Assembly (NCBI GenBank): GCA_036785705.1
Contig: JAWUZG010000359.1
Coordinates: 496,001 to 560,000 of the forward strand
Reading direction: 5' to 3'
DNA from: Acanthornis magna
Taxonomy: Eukaryota > Chordata > Aves > Passeriformes > Acanthizidae
Length of the DNA: 64,000 nucleotides
Below the pieces are notes generated by a model, which saw nothing but the letters and a program-made list of their open reading frames with translations, searched no databases and was not told the origin of the DNA. Every line of letters starts with the position of its first letter. The stretch's first letter is position 1. Position numbers and translations under genes: made by a program. Shown one piece after another: positions 24,701 through 38,764 of the stretch.

Positions 24701-27700
24701 AGGGCTCTTTCTTACATAGGTCTCAAACTACAGTGTATGAAAATCAGGCTCCACTGAATTTTCTAGGAATTTTCCTGTTGCACTGGGTCAGGACTGTGCT
24801 ATAATGAAATACACAATTCTGTCGATTTATTTAGCAAAAGCTAAACTAAGAGCTTAGGATATTGACATACATATCAAGGTCATCTTCCTTGTAAAATAAA
24901 TATGGGCCAAGAAATTGGATTTGGAGTTTCAGGTTGAAAACCTGTTAGGTCCTGGCCAAGTTTAAATTTGGACAGATTAAAACTTTGAAATCTATGCAAA
25001 TGACACCTTGACATTTACAGGTAGGGAGCTTGTAAAACTATTAATTTTTGACTGAGAAAAGTTGGGAAAAGGCATACATGTATCCGAACCTGATAGCTGG
25101 CTCTGACTTCTATTTTATGGTTAGTATGTGGTCTATGCAACAACAGCAGAGCATTTAGAGGGATCAAAGGTACAAATTCTGAGCCCTTTTTCACATGCTG
25201 AGAAAATTCTACTGGAAACTATGTTTTAAAGTGGCCAGGATTTTCAAAAGACTATGAATAATTTCTAAACAGCTTCTTCCAAGTTTAGAAGGAGAAATTA
25301 TGAAAGAACAGTTATTCTTCAATCACTACTTTAAATAAAATTAAAGATTGAGACTATATAAGTGAAATTTTGACCCTAGGAAATAGAAAGAGAAGTTATG
25401 CATGCCAGAATTTAAGATTTAAATTCAAGCACCATTTCAACCTTAATTACCAGATCACTTATTTGATATAAATCATTAATGCAAACCAATATATTTTATT
25501 CTATTACCCTAACTCTAAAACTTCTAATCACTTTCTACACACAAAGTTTAGCAATGAAATGTGTATGTAGTATTACTGAAGCATTCCATATAATCTTGAT
25601 TCTATCTTGATTTCTCTCACACATACAGATTTGTGAAAAATAGACATAAAAGATTTTATCTGTGGAACTGTCTTCAACAGCAGTTTTAAAAGAAGAAATC
25701 TATGAAGGCTTACAGAAACCTCCATTTCTCCCACAGGAAATGTTAAGATCTGAACAATTACCAAGAATAAGATTTTTGCATACAGATTTCTGATTCAGCT
25801 GCAAGTAAGTTGCTCTGATGTGGCTGGACAACTCCCTGTGCTTTGAGAACTAGAGGAGGCTTAGAAGCAAAACCTCATCTCCACATTCAGCCTGTTAAGT
25901 GCAGAATGGTTAAAAAGCATCATCTTCTCCCTTACAAGGACAACATGGAAAGGTGCTTCCCTGCCACCACTGCTGGCACATTTAAAGCCTCACTTTCTCC
26001 TACAAATGCCTCTTTCAGCAAGACCTGTTAGCACAGGCTCTTGGCTGTCTCCTGTATTCCAAGCAGTGTAAAGCATTTCCAAAATTCTTCTGTCTTTTCA
26101 GAAGCACAGAAGACACAGTCTTCTCTGGTTTAGCTTAATTAAAGCAGCTCCCCCGATAAAAGGTCAGGTTATGCCTTTAAAAGGTTAAATTATGCCACAT
26201 AATCAAATTAGGTTTTGCCGTGGACAGGCATAACTAAAGCTGCTTTTTTTCCCCCCCTCATGAATACGAATGGTGTATTTATACCAAAAGCAAAAAGAGC
26301 TCAGTGAAAACTGACAAAGTGTGTATAATCCTTGGATGAAGTAGAAAAGCCAGAATCCATAAGCAACTTTATGTAAGAAGGATTCCCAAGTGGAGAATCA
26401 CATCCTGAATGATGTTACTTTTCAGAGGTGAAAAAGGAGCAGAGAGATTATCCCTCTACATCTTCTTCATGCCTGGTGTAAAATAAAGTGGGTTTTCTGG
26501 AAAAAAAAACAAACCAAACCATGTATCTTATGGATTCACTACTGAGCTAATCCCAGCTGTTCTGGGAGGAGAGATGCTCTGCTCCTGAAAGATAATCATT
26601 CATGGCTTCTTGCACCAAGAGGAACAGAGCTTTTACACACCCTTCCAGAGAGACAACAGGCACCTACAGCTTTACTCAGCTGAAACGGTCAGAAAATGGT
26701 CTTCTCTAGTTTTGGAGTGAATTCTGAATTAAGTAACCAAATACAATCATACAGTGGATTCCACATTTCTGGAGCCTGCTTCTGATGTTCTTCCTAGTTC
26801 TGACAAAAAGGGTTTGGCTGAGAAGAGCCAGATCTGGCCTTTCATTGACAACAGGCTGCATTTCACTTGAGAAGATGCTCCATTCCACCACACATCACCT
26901 GCTTCAACAACAACACAGAAGCCTGGGAGAAGTGGTACTTGCTCTTACAGCATCATTTGAAGAATCCTCAACAGAAGACAAGCAAGGAGATGCACTGAGG
27001 GCATGGAAAAGCCACCAGGACATGGCTGTGACGCTGATGTCCCTGAAGAGGGGTGTGCACCACACAGTGGGCTGTACATCCCAGTGCCAGCAGCTCCCTG
27101 GGTCTTTGTGTGCCTCAGTGCCACTGCACAGGGGTGGCTCACCACAGCTCAGCACCCCTCCACCTACTGCAACATTCCTTTCAGTGTTGCTGTCCTACAG
27201 GATCACTCTCAAATTGCAGACCTCAGACTACCCTGGAAATTGAAATCCTCTGGAGAGTAAGTGCAAAGAGGATTACCTGTGACTCCCACTTCTCACCCAG
27301 CTGCACCACCATGGCTCCTCTGACCTCTGCAGTGGAACACAGGTCACACAGGCAGAACAGCAAAGCACTTTGGGGGCTTATTTTACCTTTTCCTCCCAGG
27401 AGAAAGGAAGACAGAGGTAAGAAACACTACTTGCTAATATTTTTATTCTGACTATACACTTCCCTCCCTCTTCTGGTTTGCGACATTTCGCTGCTGCTGC
27501 TGACTGAGGTTTGCCACACTTCCCCACAGAGGGGGCAGCACATGTGGGCCAGTCTGGCAAAGACTACCCTCTCCTTGGACACTCATACCCCTCACTCAGC
27601 TCAATAGGGCTCTTCTCTCCATGACCAGTTTTCATCCTCATCCCCATCCTGCAGCAGGAGCAGTGCAGTGTAATCCCTTACTCTGTGGTGCAAGAAAAAT

Positions 27701-30700
27701 CAGTGCAGCTCATATTGCAAAGTCCCCAGGCAGCTCTACCTGGGAGCTTTCACACTACACTGGTTGGAGTTTTCATTGCCTTCCTGGCCCCTCGGACACC
27801 AGCACCTCAGAGGATTACACTGCTGCTCATTCAAGCAATAATAGTGAGTTTCTGGGTAAGCAGAAATGTAATACTTCAGGTGAAAGAGAAGATTTTGAAA
27901 CAGAAAGTTACTTCACTTGACTGAGATGGATGGCATAGCCTTATGTCAATTCCTGTATTTTATCTACAGGAAAGATCACCTCCTACAGTCCTTTAAGAGA
28001 GACCTACAGCAACCAACAGAGAATGGCTGAAGTTAAACACCAGCTTGGTTCTGTGTTTCAGACTTCAGAAAACCTTGGGGTGGCCAATTCAAGAAACAGA
28101 TCTGAACCCAAAATCCAAACCCAGAGTAAAGATGCAAAAAACCTCTGGGGTCCTTAGAGTTCAAGGACCCCAGAGCTGACAGACACAGAAGCCTCAGAAA
28201 ATGTGATCTCTTCATTCAATGCAGTCCTACAGCAACTGAAGCTTTTCTCATCTGCATTTAAGTCAATATCTCTTATAAATCTTTCTACCCATATATAGAG
28301 TGGGGCTACAGATTCAGAACTGCATTTGCATTTATGTGTCTCTTGGTTCCTGGTGTAGATGTAGGAACTTTCCTAGGCTTTCCTGTAAATAATCCTTGCA
28401 GACAAAACAAAACAACAACAACAAAAGGAAAAGTAGCAGTGAAATATTTTCTGTTAATATAAATAGCTTAGGCAAGAGGTTAAGCTCATTCCTCCCAGAG
28501 GATGGGGAGATTCCTCTCTGATTAGATTTCAGTAGAGTAGGAAGCAGAGAATTAGATGATGAGACAACATCTCCCACTCTGGACAGACGGAAGTGTTTAA
28601 AACATTTTTAAAACATAATGAAATGACTAACAGATTTGGGTTTCAGTTTTTAAAATAATGTACTTAACTTTTAAATGCACCTGAACTTCATTCATTGCAG
28701 TGCTTAGAAAACATTTATCTTAATACACTCCATCAAACAGTGATAAGCACCATTTCCCTTTTATTAGTGTTGATTTATATTTACGAACATTTATCTTAAA
28801 CACTTCCTTCCCTTCCAATGTTTAAATTTTCTTTATAATTATGTGAACATCTTCTGTATTACAGGTCATCTACACAGAAATTATTTTTCCTCAAAACATA
28901 AATACGAACAATAACCCTGTTTCTGTAAAGATCACTACAAATACCTTGAATCTGTTGAAAACTGAAGCTAAAGCCACAATGTGTATTCCTCTTAAGTCCT
29001 ACATAAGCTGTGAAAACTTTGATTCTTTAGCTCAGCTGACTTAACAAAAACCCCACTAAATCAAACAAACAAAAAAACCCGCATTTTTTTGAACTAGTAG
29101 TTCTCTCCTGTGCATGTAACCCAAGATGGCATTTTTGTCAGACAGAGACAGCTGGCAGCAAAGTTGCCTGTCTCTGTTTTGCAGATATTTGTAGTTGCCA
29201 GCTATTTGGAAGATTCCCCAGTCTTGTCTCACAGCAAGTCAGGTTGTGTACCCAGCTGGCATCAAGCCACAGCCACTCTGGCAAACTGCAAAAGACTCTG
29301 AAGAAGGAACAGATTTTCACAGAAAGACCAAAAGAAAGTAATTGGACTATGAAGTGCAAGACAAAAAGTTTAAGGTATTCAGAATGAAAACCTCTGCAAG
29401 AAGTTTTTTTTGGAGCTCTGCATTTCAGAATATCTTCTAGTTGGGATCATCTGTCCTTTCCGTGGGAGTGGTACCAGTGTGCATCTGTGAAAGCTGTCTA
29501 ATCCAATCCCCCTGATCACATTAAGAGAATTTGTAGCATGTCCTTGAGCTCTTACCTGATTCTAGACAGAAGACATTTTAATAATAACTTCTTTAAGACA
29601 CTCTAAACTCCACAGGACCCTGAACAAACAAAAGTAGTTTTGAAGTAATGCACTTCTGTGGGAACAGCTACAATGAATCTTATATTCTGATGAGCTCCTA
29701 AAGAGTTAGGACAGAGTAAGGAAATACAGAAATTAATATAGACATATTGATTAATCAGCCTATTTAGCAACAGTTGGGATGGTGAAAATGTCCATTCTGC
29801 ACCCTGGAGAGCACACCCAGCAGTGAGCTCAAAGGGAGCCCCAGCACCAATGTGCCACCAAGGAAGGGACTCAGGTACACCAGGCAGTGCCTGCTTTGCC
29901 TCCACCAGGACTCCTCACAGGGACTGCAGGGACATTTATAGTGGTGTTCAGCACCAGCTGTGCCAGTGTGTGTGCACAAACATTCAGAAGGAACAGGGAA
30001 AGAAACGCCCTACTAGAGCATCATGGATGTAATAACCACTTATTGCAGCAAAGCCACAAACAATTTGAGCAAGCCTTCACCAAAATGCTATTATCAAAGC
30101 AGGGGCAAGAAGTACACGGCCATAGAAGGGACAGCAGTCATCTAGAAATCACAGGAAACAGAAGACAGAAAGCCATGAGAACCACACTGATGATGGCTAA
30201 TGAGAACTCAAAGGGAAAAAATTCCAATTCCTCTCCTCATACTTGGCCATATTTTGAGCCACAGCTGCTGATGCTCACTTGCAACACAGGGGAAAATTAT
30301 TTTAAAGAAGAAACTTCCAAAACTATGCAACTGTTCCTAGAAATTTTCACTATTTAGCAATGTATAAATCAGAATTACACATCAGCTTTGCCATTCATAC
30401 CCTGGATTGTTGTTTCCATGGGCTGTCAAACTGTCTGTCTCTGTACCCTTACTTAGTGATTCACTTGTCACTTGCCTTAAAAGAAAACAGCTTTAAAATC
30501 TTGATTTAACAGGAACAGTAAAAGGAAACACAGAACAGCACATTATGAAAATGCCTTATAAAGCATCTGTTACAAACCTTCAAGTTTATTGCTTAAGGGA
30601 TGGCAGCAGGTGTCCCATGCCCTGAAGCTGGTGAAAAATCTCTCCTACACTGCAAAGAACACCAGCAGTGTCAGACTCTGAGCATGAGCATGGTTCATCA

Positions 30701-31260
30701 GTTATTTAGCCAATCTAAAAGCCACAAACTTGGGTGTAGTCTAAGAATGAGAGTGCAGATCAGAAGCAGGACAAAGACCTTAGCACTCATTTGAGAAAAT
30801 TATTTGAACGCCAAGAATCTCGAAGATAGATCATTTTTTTGGTGCCTAATAACTGCTCTAGCATTAAAATGTTAGTTAGCGATGTTTGTTAGCTGCTTTT
30901 GGTTGAGTTCCACTTGTCTTTTTACTGATTCTTTCTCTTCTGCCATAAGATTAGGGTGAGATTAGGACATAATTTGTATGTACTGCTCTGTTCCCACTTT
31001 AGGGATGCCGCAAAGTGAGTATTTCTGGATTCTGAAAGAATCAGCTTTAACTCAGAGGGATAGAATTACCGTGGGAGTCCACTTCAGTTTGTTCTTTGTA
31101 GGTATTTCCCTCCTACCCCAGTAGCTTTCATCTGCAGATACTAGCTTTGCTACAGGTAGTAATAGTAGATTTCAACTCCCCTGACCTTCTTTTCAGCTAG
31201 CACCATTTCAGTGTAATTCTTTAAATCCCCCCTCCCTATACTGATGGCCATTTTTGAATG

Positions 31261-31298
31261 GAGAGTGTCTTTAACCAGGGAGAATGTCTTTAACCAGG
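31261..31298. repeat. 19-bp tandem duplication
   Basis: Two adjacent 19-bp units, GAGAGTGTCTTTAACCAGG (31,261-31,279) and GAGAATGTCTTTAACCAGG (31,280-31,298), differ at one position. This is a local duplication in otherwise unique DNA. Confidence 0.95.
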
Positions 31299-32553
31299 CA
31301 GACCTATTCCATACATCTCCCTTTGCCCAACAGTGCTGCACACCCACCTTGCCTTTCCCTTCTTTCCCATCTCCTCTCCTTTCACACACCAAAAACTCCA
31401 AACTGTGTTATGAGAACTAATTTTGATAACTGAACTTTTAAGCCATTTGTAAAACTGAAGCCAGACTGTCCCGTGTGCCCCACAAAACTTTTTTGCAATC
31501 ATTTCTTCTGCTCCCTCATCCAAGCCACAGACAGGAGTCCAAGACAGATTGCAGGTATTTTCTTTATTTTACATCAACTACTACTGATATTTAAATCGCA
31601 CATCATGTTCTCTCTACCACAGGCAGTTTTAGCTGCTCTAGTTGTTTCATGGTCTTGCTTTTACAGAACTTCATGCCCCTGTGGTACTTCACAAGTGACT
31701 CTGCAGTTTCAGATGAATTTTGTTCGTGCATCCTGCAAAGGCAATTGCAGGCAGTGCACGTGGGGTGCCCAAACCAGAACTACATTCCAACGCTCCCACA
31801 CAGCAAGGGAAAAAGGCCAGATCCATCTCTAATTTCCAATCTGCAAATGAAGTATCCTGTTTAACTTTGTGCTATTACATCATTTTCACTACACCATGCA
31901 TCATTAAACTTTATAGGAACCTAACAACATTCTGGCTCCAGAAATCTTAAAGGATTGCTAAATGCTGCTGTGGTACTACCTTGCCCAGATTGAAGAGAGC
32001 ACAATTTTTTCAAGTTTTCTAACTGATCACACTCAGGATAGATATAATCATGGTTACCAAAAGATATAAAATGACACAAAATCAGTAATTTCTTATTCCA
32101 GACTGCTTGACATTTACTAAATTGGCCTGATTTAAAAGGAAGGAAAAAATTACCTTGAGGGTATCTAAGCTCACAGAGTTATTAGCTTGAGGCTCACTGA
32201 AGAATGGTAACACATTCATTAATTCCTAACATAACAAAATAGTCAAGGTGAAGAACCAGTCTTGAAATCCTCTGCACCCCATTTCTATTTAAACTACTTA
32301 CTGTTTATTCACTGCCTGACTGCCCAGTCTGCAACACACTGCCTGCCTCAAAACCCAAAGGGGGTCTGGGGCAGTACAGCTTCACCTTAGCAGACAGCAT
32401 TTGGTAGGACTGCCCCATTGCAGGACTTCTCAGCTGTTCTACTGTACATCAAAAGTGTCTGCACTTTCGATGCCAGAGCAGGATCTAATTTGCCTGCTTC
32501 ACAAAAGGTTCTGGAGGAACAGCAGATGAGGAAACACCATGCTTAAGCAATTT

Positions 32554-32568
32554 AAAAAAAAAAAAAAA
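32554..32568. repeat. Poly-A run (15)
   Basis: Fifteen consecutive A within an AT-rich segment, with no recognisable retroposon body to the left. Confidence 0.9.
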
Positions 32569-35500
32569 TCTGACTTTTGCCATTTTCTGTGAAAAGGAAG
32601 GAAGAGAAGAAAGCTATTTTTCTATCAGATTCCTGTTTTTTGGCTACTGATTCTTATCAATTCATTCAGACATTTTTAGGCTGTCCACTGAATCATAAAG
32701 GTCAAAAATTTACATCAAGCAAGAAACATAAATAGAGTTTGCTGAACTTGCCTATCAGTGGGCAGGAAATGATCCTTAGCTCTGTATTTTATTACTGCTG
32801 TGCCCAGATCGGCCGCACACATTTCTGCCACAGCTCTCGAGCACATGTCCCACACGGCTCACCCAAGGCACAGGTCCAGGAAACTGGGCAGTAAATATCT
32901 GAGAGCTCCTAATAAACACAGAAGTGGCAAAAATGACACCTTATTGCAACTGACTGACACTTGTAGCCCCAGAGACAGAGTGAAATTGATGAAAACACCA
33001 GAGTGGCGAGCAGGGCACTAAGAAAACATTTTATTTGGCCAGTCTCTGTGGAAGGGCAAAAAAATAAACTGATAAATGAAAAGATATCCACTTGATGATC
33101 AGTTATCCCTTGGCCCTGAACCAGTCCAAAAGCTAGGCTAGCTTTATTTCACAATCACAGAAATCATCAGACAGATAGGAAAAGTTTGCTTTACTGTTTT
33201 GACAAAGTGCTTAAAATTGGATCAGATCATGTTTTCTTCCTGATATTCACTAATGCTCTGCCTGTCTCAAAAACTAAATAAGTAAGTAAGGTAATGATCC
33301 TCAGAGAGATTTCACAGAACTGAAACAATGGTGCCCTCTCCTCATCAAAATCCAAGATTTCAGCTGCTGTAATAAAATATTCATTATGATGGTAGTGAAC
33401 CCACGACATTCCCTGGCTTATATTCACTAAAAACAATGCCCTAAATTCTATTTAAATACAGTGCTAGAGCAAGAATGGAACATAACAAAAAAATCTTGCA
33501 GAAAATCTGCTTGTTGCTGTACACAGTCCGATCTGCTGGCTGAAGAGCAAACCAAACTTTTTCCTTCTATCAGCAAAGCTGAACCAGCTCTCTCTTAAAG
33601 CATGGATGAAGTTTTTCTGCCACATTTCATAACAACTTTTTAATTAACTGCTGGCTGAGTCCACTTGGTGGACTTGAGGTCACATGGAGGAGACATGGCA
33701 CCCACATCCAACAGCCACCACCTTCCCTTCCCTGCTGGACATACACCTGGCTCCACTTGCTGTGCATGCTGCAGGAGTTATGTGCTTTAAGCTGGGCTGG
33801 AGTTCAGCAGTCATGTGTGCCAAATTTTGTTCTGGTTAAGTCATAAATCAACTCTGGCAAGCATGGATATCAAGACTTTGTGTTGAAATTTTGGCTGGCC
33901 CTCAAAGAAACAAGAAGCTTAGAATGCCACGAGTTCCTATGTGTGACTGATACATATTTTAAAGCAGTTCTACATCACAAAAATTCCTTACAAAACCTTT
34001 GGTTCTAAGGTATTCCAAATATTAGCTTAATAGAGAACCTGAAAAAGCAGAAAACTATCTGCTAGTTTAAATAATTCCTAAAAATTACAAGACTGTATTA
34101 GGTATGCCTGCCACAAAATTAATGGATCCACAGTAGTACTTATATTCTAAATTAAAAAATTCTTTAATTAGCCATAGATTTTCAGTACATTCAATGGTTT
34201 GTATTAGAAAAAGCAACTGAGTTCAAACTAAACTTTCTATCATAGCCTTTGCTTTAAAAAGAAAAAAGAAAAAAGCAATTAAGTAAAGAGATTGACAGTG
34301 AAATATAACACACTGCAATTGTTCGTCTTATGATCAGATTTTACCTGATAGGAACATACTCATTTAAGAGAGAAACACTTTTTCAGCTGCCAAGAACATG
34401 TACACACATAAAAGGAAACGCTGACTGCTCCAATGAATTTGATGGTTCATCTCTAGTCTCAGGCGGTGACAATCTCCAAGAGCATCTACCATGGTCATTG
34501 CCACGCTGTAAGAACACTAATTAGAGAGGAGTCTAGCTGAACTCTAAATTGGTATTTTCTTCATTTGGATGTTTGACAAGTTCCCAGTAACAGGTTTGCT
34601 TGTTTTCCATGAGAATTAAAATTCAATGCTAAAAGCTATAGTTTCTCTTGTGCAGAAGGCTCTTCCACACTCTGACTCACCTGCAATTCAGAGCTACCAC
34701 ATGACTTGCATTGAAATGTCAAATCAGAATGATGAAAATTAGCTAACTGTTATCTTTTTCTAGATGAGGACTATGCTCCACAGAAGACTATGTGATCTCA
34801 TTACACAAGTCCCATGTCTACAAGATTTTCTGAATGAATTATCACTGATTAAGGTGTGGTTTGGCATGCAAACTGCCAGAGGCATCTGAAAAGCCCTGTT
34901 GTCAGTTGATGCATAATTTCCTTCAGTATTCAAAACAAAAGTAAGATTACGATCAGGTGGGCAGCAAAGACGCTTTCTTCACATGCAGAAATGTCTTATT
35001 ACATCTCTTCTCTCTACCGTACTACTGCTTCCTAGAGCAGTTCATAACTTGCTTTTCACAAAGCTGTCTATAATCTGATAGCCTAAGTATATCCAAAGGT
35101 CCCCCTACCTTTCTGCCACCCCCTTTCATTTTCCTCCCCCTACATTTCCTGAGCAATCATCTTGCAAATTGAGACTATCACAAAACCTCGCCTATACTCT
35201 CTTTTCAGCTAAAAATCACTGTTTCATGATTTCTTGGAAATCAGTGCCAGTGCTCCCTCTCACATTCCTGACCTGTCAGCACTGCATGGGCAGCCCAAAA
35301 CCACACAACTCCCACACCGCGCAGCTGCAAGGCTGCACGGAGCTTGAGTCTGTGGAAGCAGAGGAAGGGGAGTTGAGGTAGATCACTGCCTTTTTCTGAT
35401 ACTTTGGAAATGAATGACGATATTCTACAAGCTGTTGGGATAATATGAACAAATGGCAGGCATATGTAACAAGCTCACAGATAAGGGACTGGATTTTCTA

Positions 35501-36036
35501 TTAACCACTTGAAGTGTTTTCCAGTGGTAGCAGAAGAGAAAACCTCTGCTAGGGAGAAAATAATGTAAGTTGCATGACTACCTCCAAAAATGATAGATAT
35601 TGTTACACATTCCTACATGCAGCAAGCAGAGCGCATTGTCATGCCACACAAGCAATGCCTCCTGATGTGTGTTTTTGGGACTGTGCTAATGCCAAGACTG
35701 CAATTCTAGGGCTGCTTTTCCCAGGCACTACAGAAGAAAAGCAGTGGACAATGTCTCATCTGAAAGGACCATACCATTTTGTTGCCCAAGCCAGGCATTA
35801 ACACGGCATTCAAAAGCTCAAGTTCAATTTCTGTATTGGTTTTTTAAAAAAAAGATTAATTGGACATTGGGATGACTGTACATGCTGTGGATGTAAGGAT
35901 AAAATACATAAAAAACAGCTCAGCAATTAATCTTGCAAATTAGATTACAGAGATAAACTCTCTTTAGATTATCCTCATCAATATATATGAAAGCTGTAAA
36001 ATCTTTTTGTAGCTGAAATTCAGGTTACTAAATCCG

Positions 36037-36053
36037 AAAAAAAAAAAAAAAAA
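36037..36053. repeat. Poly-A run (17)
   Basis: Seventeen consecutive A, the longest homopolymer noticed in the window. No retropseudogene or SINE body was recognised beside it. Confidence 0.9.
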
Positions 36054-38764
36054 GCCTATCATTGCTGGCTGTGTTTCCTACTAGGTTAGCTTTTGGCCAC
36101 AGCAGACTTGAAACACAGTAGAGAGCTTTCATTTCTAAAAATCCCACTGTTACAGTAACATCTTTTCAAATGTATCAGCATATTTTAATATGCCATAATT
36201 CCACCTAATTACTTACAGAGCCCTGGCAGAGGTTCTGAGAGGGCAGATGCATCTAACTCATATCCCTCGAGCCCGGGGGCAATGCGGGACACACTAAACG
36301 GAGAGCACCCACCTGCACATCCAACAGCTTCATCATTCAAACCATGGCACAGATGCACCGAGGGTGAGAACCAAAGAACTGTAAAGGCCCAAGAAAGCTC
36401 ACTATTCATAATTATCATTTTTTTAAAAGATAAACCTTTCCAGCAGAACCCTCAGCTGAATAGCACAGAGTAAGAACTGGACAACAGACGTCCAAAAGAC
36501 AGCTATGATAATGTATTTTCCCAAGGATTAATATCCCTGCTTTCTTAACGCATGAAAATGGCAGCCGCTACCAAAAGTTTTCAGTACTGAATTTTCAAGT
36601 CAGTGTTTCAGGCAACCTTTAACAATTTTTGGTGTATTTAGAACATTACATTACTGTTCCTGTTTCATTATGAGAAACAGGGTATAAAGGGTACCAGGAT
36701 GCCATACGTCCCTCAACTGATAAAGAACTGTGTTCTTTAGTCAGTCGTATGCATTTTGCTTCATCTTTTATATCTAAACGTGAATTTTCCCTAGTATGTA
36801 TCATCCTAAGACAAAGCATTTTGTGTGACCTAATGAGATCAATGGACAGCAAACTCCAGTATACTAAGTAAGAATTATTAAAGAAAAGCCCTTTCCTGAA
36901 TCTGACATCTCCTTTAGCACAAGGAATTCTAATTTTCCCTGATTTCACAGATGTTTTTCACCTGAATTTCCATCCTAGCATGGCAGCAGCCAGCAGCTGC
37001 TCTCCTGTCTGAAATACGTTGCTTTGAATGCAGCCTCTAGTGAAATACACACATGAAATCTGACGTAAATAGAATCTTGAGATATAAGAAGCCATAAAGG
37101 AGATTTGATGGGCTTTAACTGCAGTCAAATGATACACAAGGAACATACTCTGCAATAACATGTACCTCGTATGGATCCTATTTGCTTCCCCATGATAAAG
37201 TGGCAACTTAAGCTGTGAAAATTACTGCCATCCATCTCACCCCTTGCATTCACATGCTTGGGAAGCATAAGTGAATATGCAGCTACGTGTTTCGCAAACA
37301 AAATATTTCTCCTAAGATGAAAACGAGAGTAACTCATTTCACAAGAAATGATTAGGCAATGCATGAAGCCTGGCATGAGTCCACCCTATCAAAGCCCAAC
37401 AACCCTGCTGCACACTGAACTCTTCTGCTTTGTGGACCAGAATCAGATCCACAGTACAAAGGTCCAACAACTGTGAAGTCAAAAGGGCAGAATTTTTTCC
37501 TTAACTCAAAATTTTCTTTGTTATATGCTACAAAGGCATGTCCTTTCTGCTATTTTTCTGTGCACTGTATTTGTTCTGTCCTCCCCCAGGATCTCACTGA
37601 TCTCACAGTGTGTTTGTATGATGCTTGATGCGTGAGGACCACATGGCCATATGTCCTATAATGCAGATTTATAAGTGTATATATATAGGTTAATTGAACT
37701 AAAATAAACTCCAGTCCCCCAGCAGCAGTACATACCCATGAGCAAATCGTATGTTCCGTAAAACACTGCTTGTGACTTTTAAAGACCCTTTGTTAAATTG
37801 TTCTTTTTATTTCAGGAATATTTCTTTGAAAGTCTTCTTTGAAATATGAGGCATATTTGCATGAGTTATGTCACTTTTCCTTTTTCCACATTACCAGTTC
37901 TTTATACATTTCTATCTGCATGATATCTCTTTAAATCTGATAGTTCTTTCATTCATTTATTTTTTTTATCTCTAATATTATCATCAAACTTTCATTTTCT
38001 GCCTCTGGTTCCTTTCTTTATCTCCTTTGCCACAGAGAGATCATAATCCCACATTATTCATTATCTGACAGTGATATTGAAGAAGCTATTGCTGCTTATG
38101 TAATAGGAAAATCTAATTATTTTAATAAAGATATGATTGACTCCATCAGGTGATACCTTGGTCTGATTTTCTAGGACATTAACTCAGCAGAACTCTTACA
38201 GTCCCAATCTCTGTGGCTGATGGTAACACGGCACCATAACCTGCTCCTGTAAATCTACCAGCAGGAACAGATTCCAATATTTTGCCCTAAGAGCCAAACA
38301 CTACAGTCTCTGCATATCTTCTTATGAAACAGAAGTAGTTATTAGTTACCAAATAAATTCAGAGCTCCTGGGACTGGCAGCGACATTTTAATTTGTCAAG
38401 TGGGATAGAAATTTAAAGCTGGTTTTACCCTGAACAATCGACAAGATATTTACAAAATTAAAGAAACAAAAGAATGTTTCCACCGAGACACAATTTCTCA
38501 TTCTAATGCCCTGCCTGTACTATCATTGCTTTCAAAATGAAGAGTACACAGCACAGCACCTACTTTTATATTAGTCTCCATTTACTGTTCTCTTGTATTA
38601 GATGAACAATTCCTATGGACAATTTCACCCAAGTTTCTCAAACATTAACCATGTGGGGAAGCTTATTATTCCCATTTTACAAATGAGAAGACTGTGGAGC
38701 TAACATTATATGTGATCCAAAAACACAAGAAAATGGTGACTTGTCTGCCTTTCATGCAAGCACT

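Larger units (their letters stand above)
21746..38764. other. Long non-coding interval, no gene seen
   Basis: About 17 kb of unique sequence. The longest frames are 152 and 132 codons (26,785-27,243 and 27,053-27,451, overlapping on the same strand) and 156 codons (29,887-30,357). None shows a signal peptide, domain or repeat that I recognise, and the first two sit in a GC-richer patch where rival frames are also open. A CR1-tail-like scrap may lie near 29,490-29,530. Small simple repeats are listed separately. I cannot exclude short exons. Confidence 0.45.

Noticed and set aside
26785..27451. 152- and 132-codon overlapping frames
   Set aside because: No recognisable domain, overlapping each other and several minus-strand frames in a GC-richer patch; no exon-like evidence.
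29490..29530. Possible CR1 tail (GTCTAATCCAATCCCCCTG)
   Set aside because: Only one short CR1-like word; neighbouring CR1 landmarks are absent.
33150..33180. CACAATCACAGAAATCATC resembling the start of a reversed CR1 tail
   Set aside because: The sequence that should follow (TTGGAAGAGACC-like) is not present.
36037..36053. Poly-A run as a retropseudogene or SINE tail
   Set aside because: No RNA-derived body or target-site duplication could be recognised next to it.
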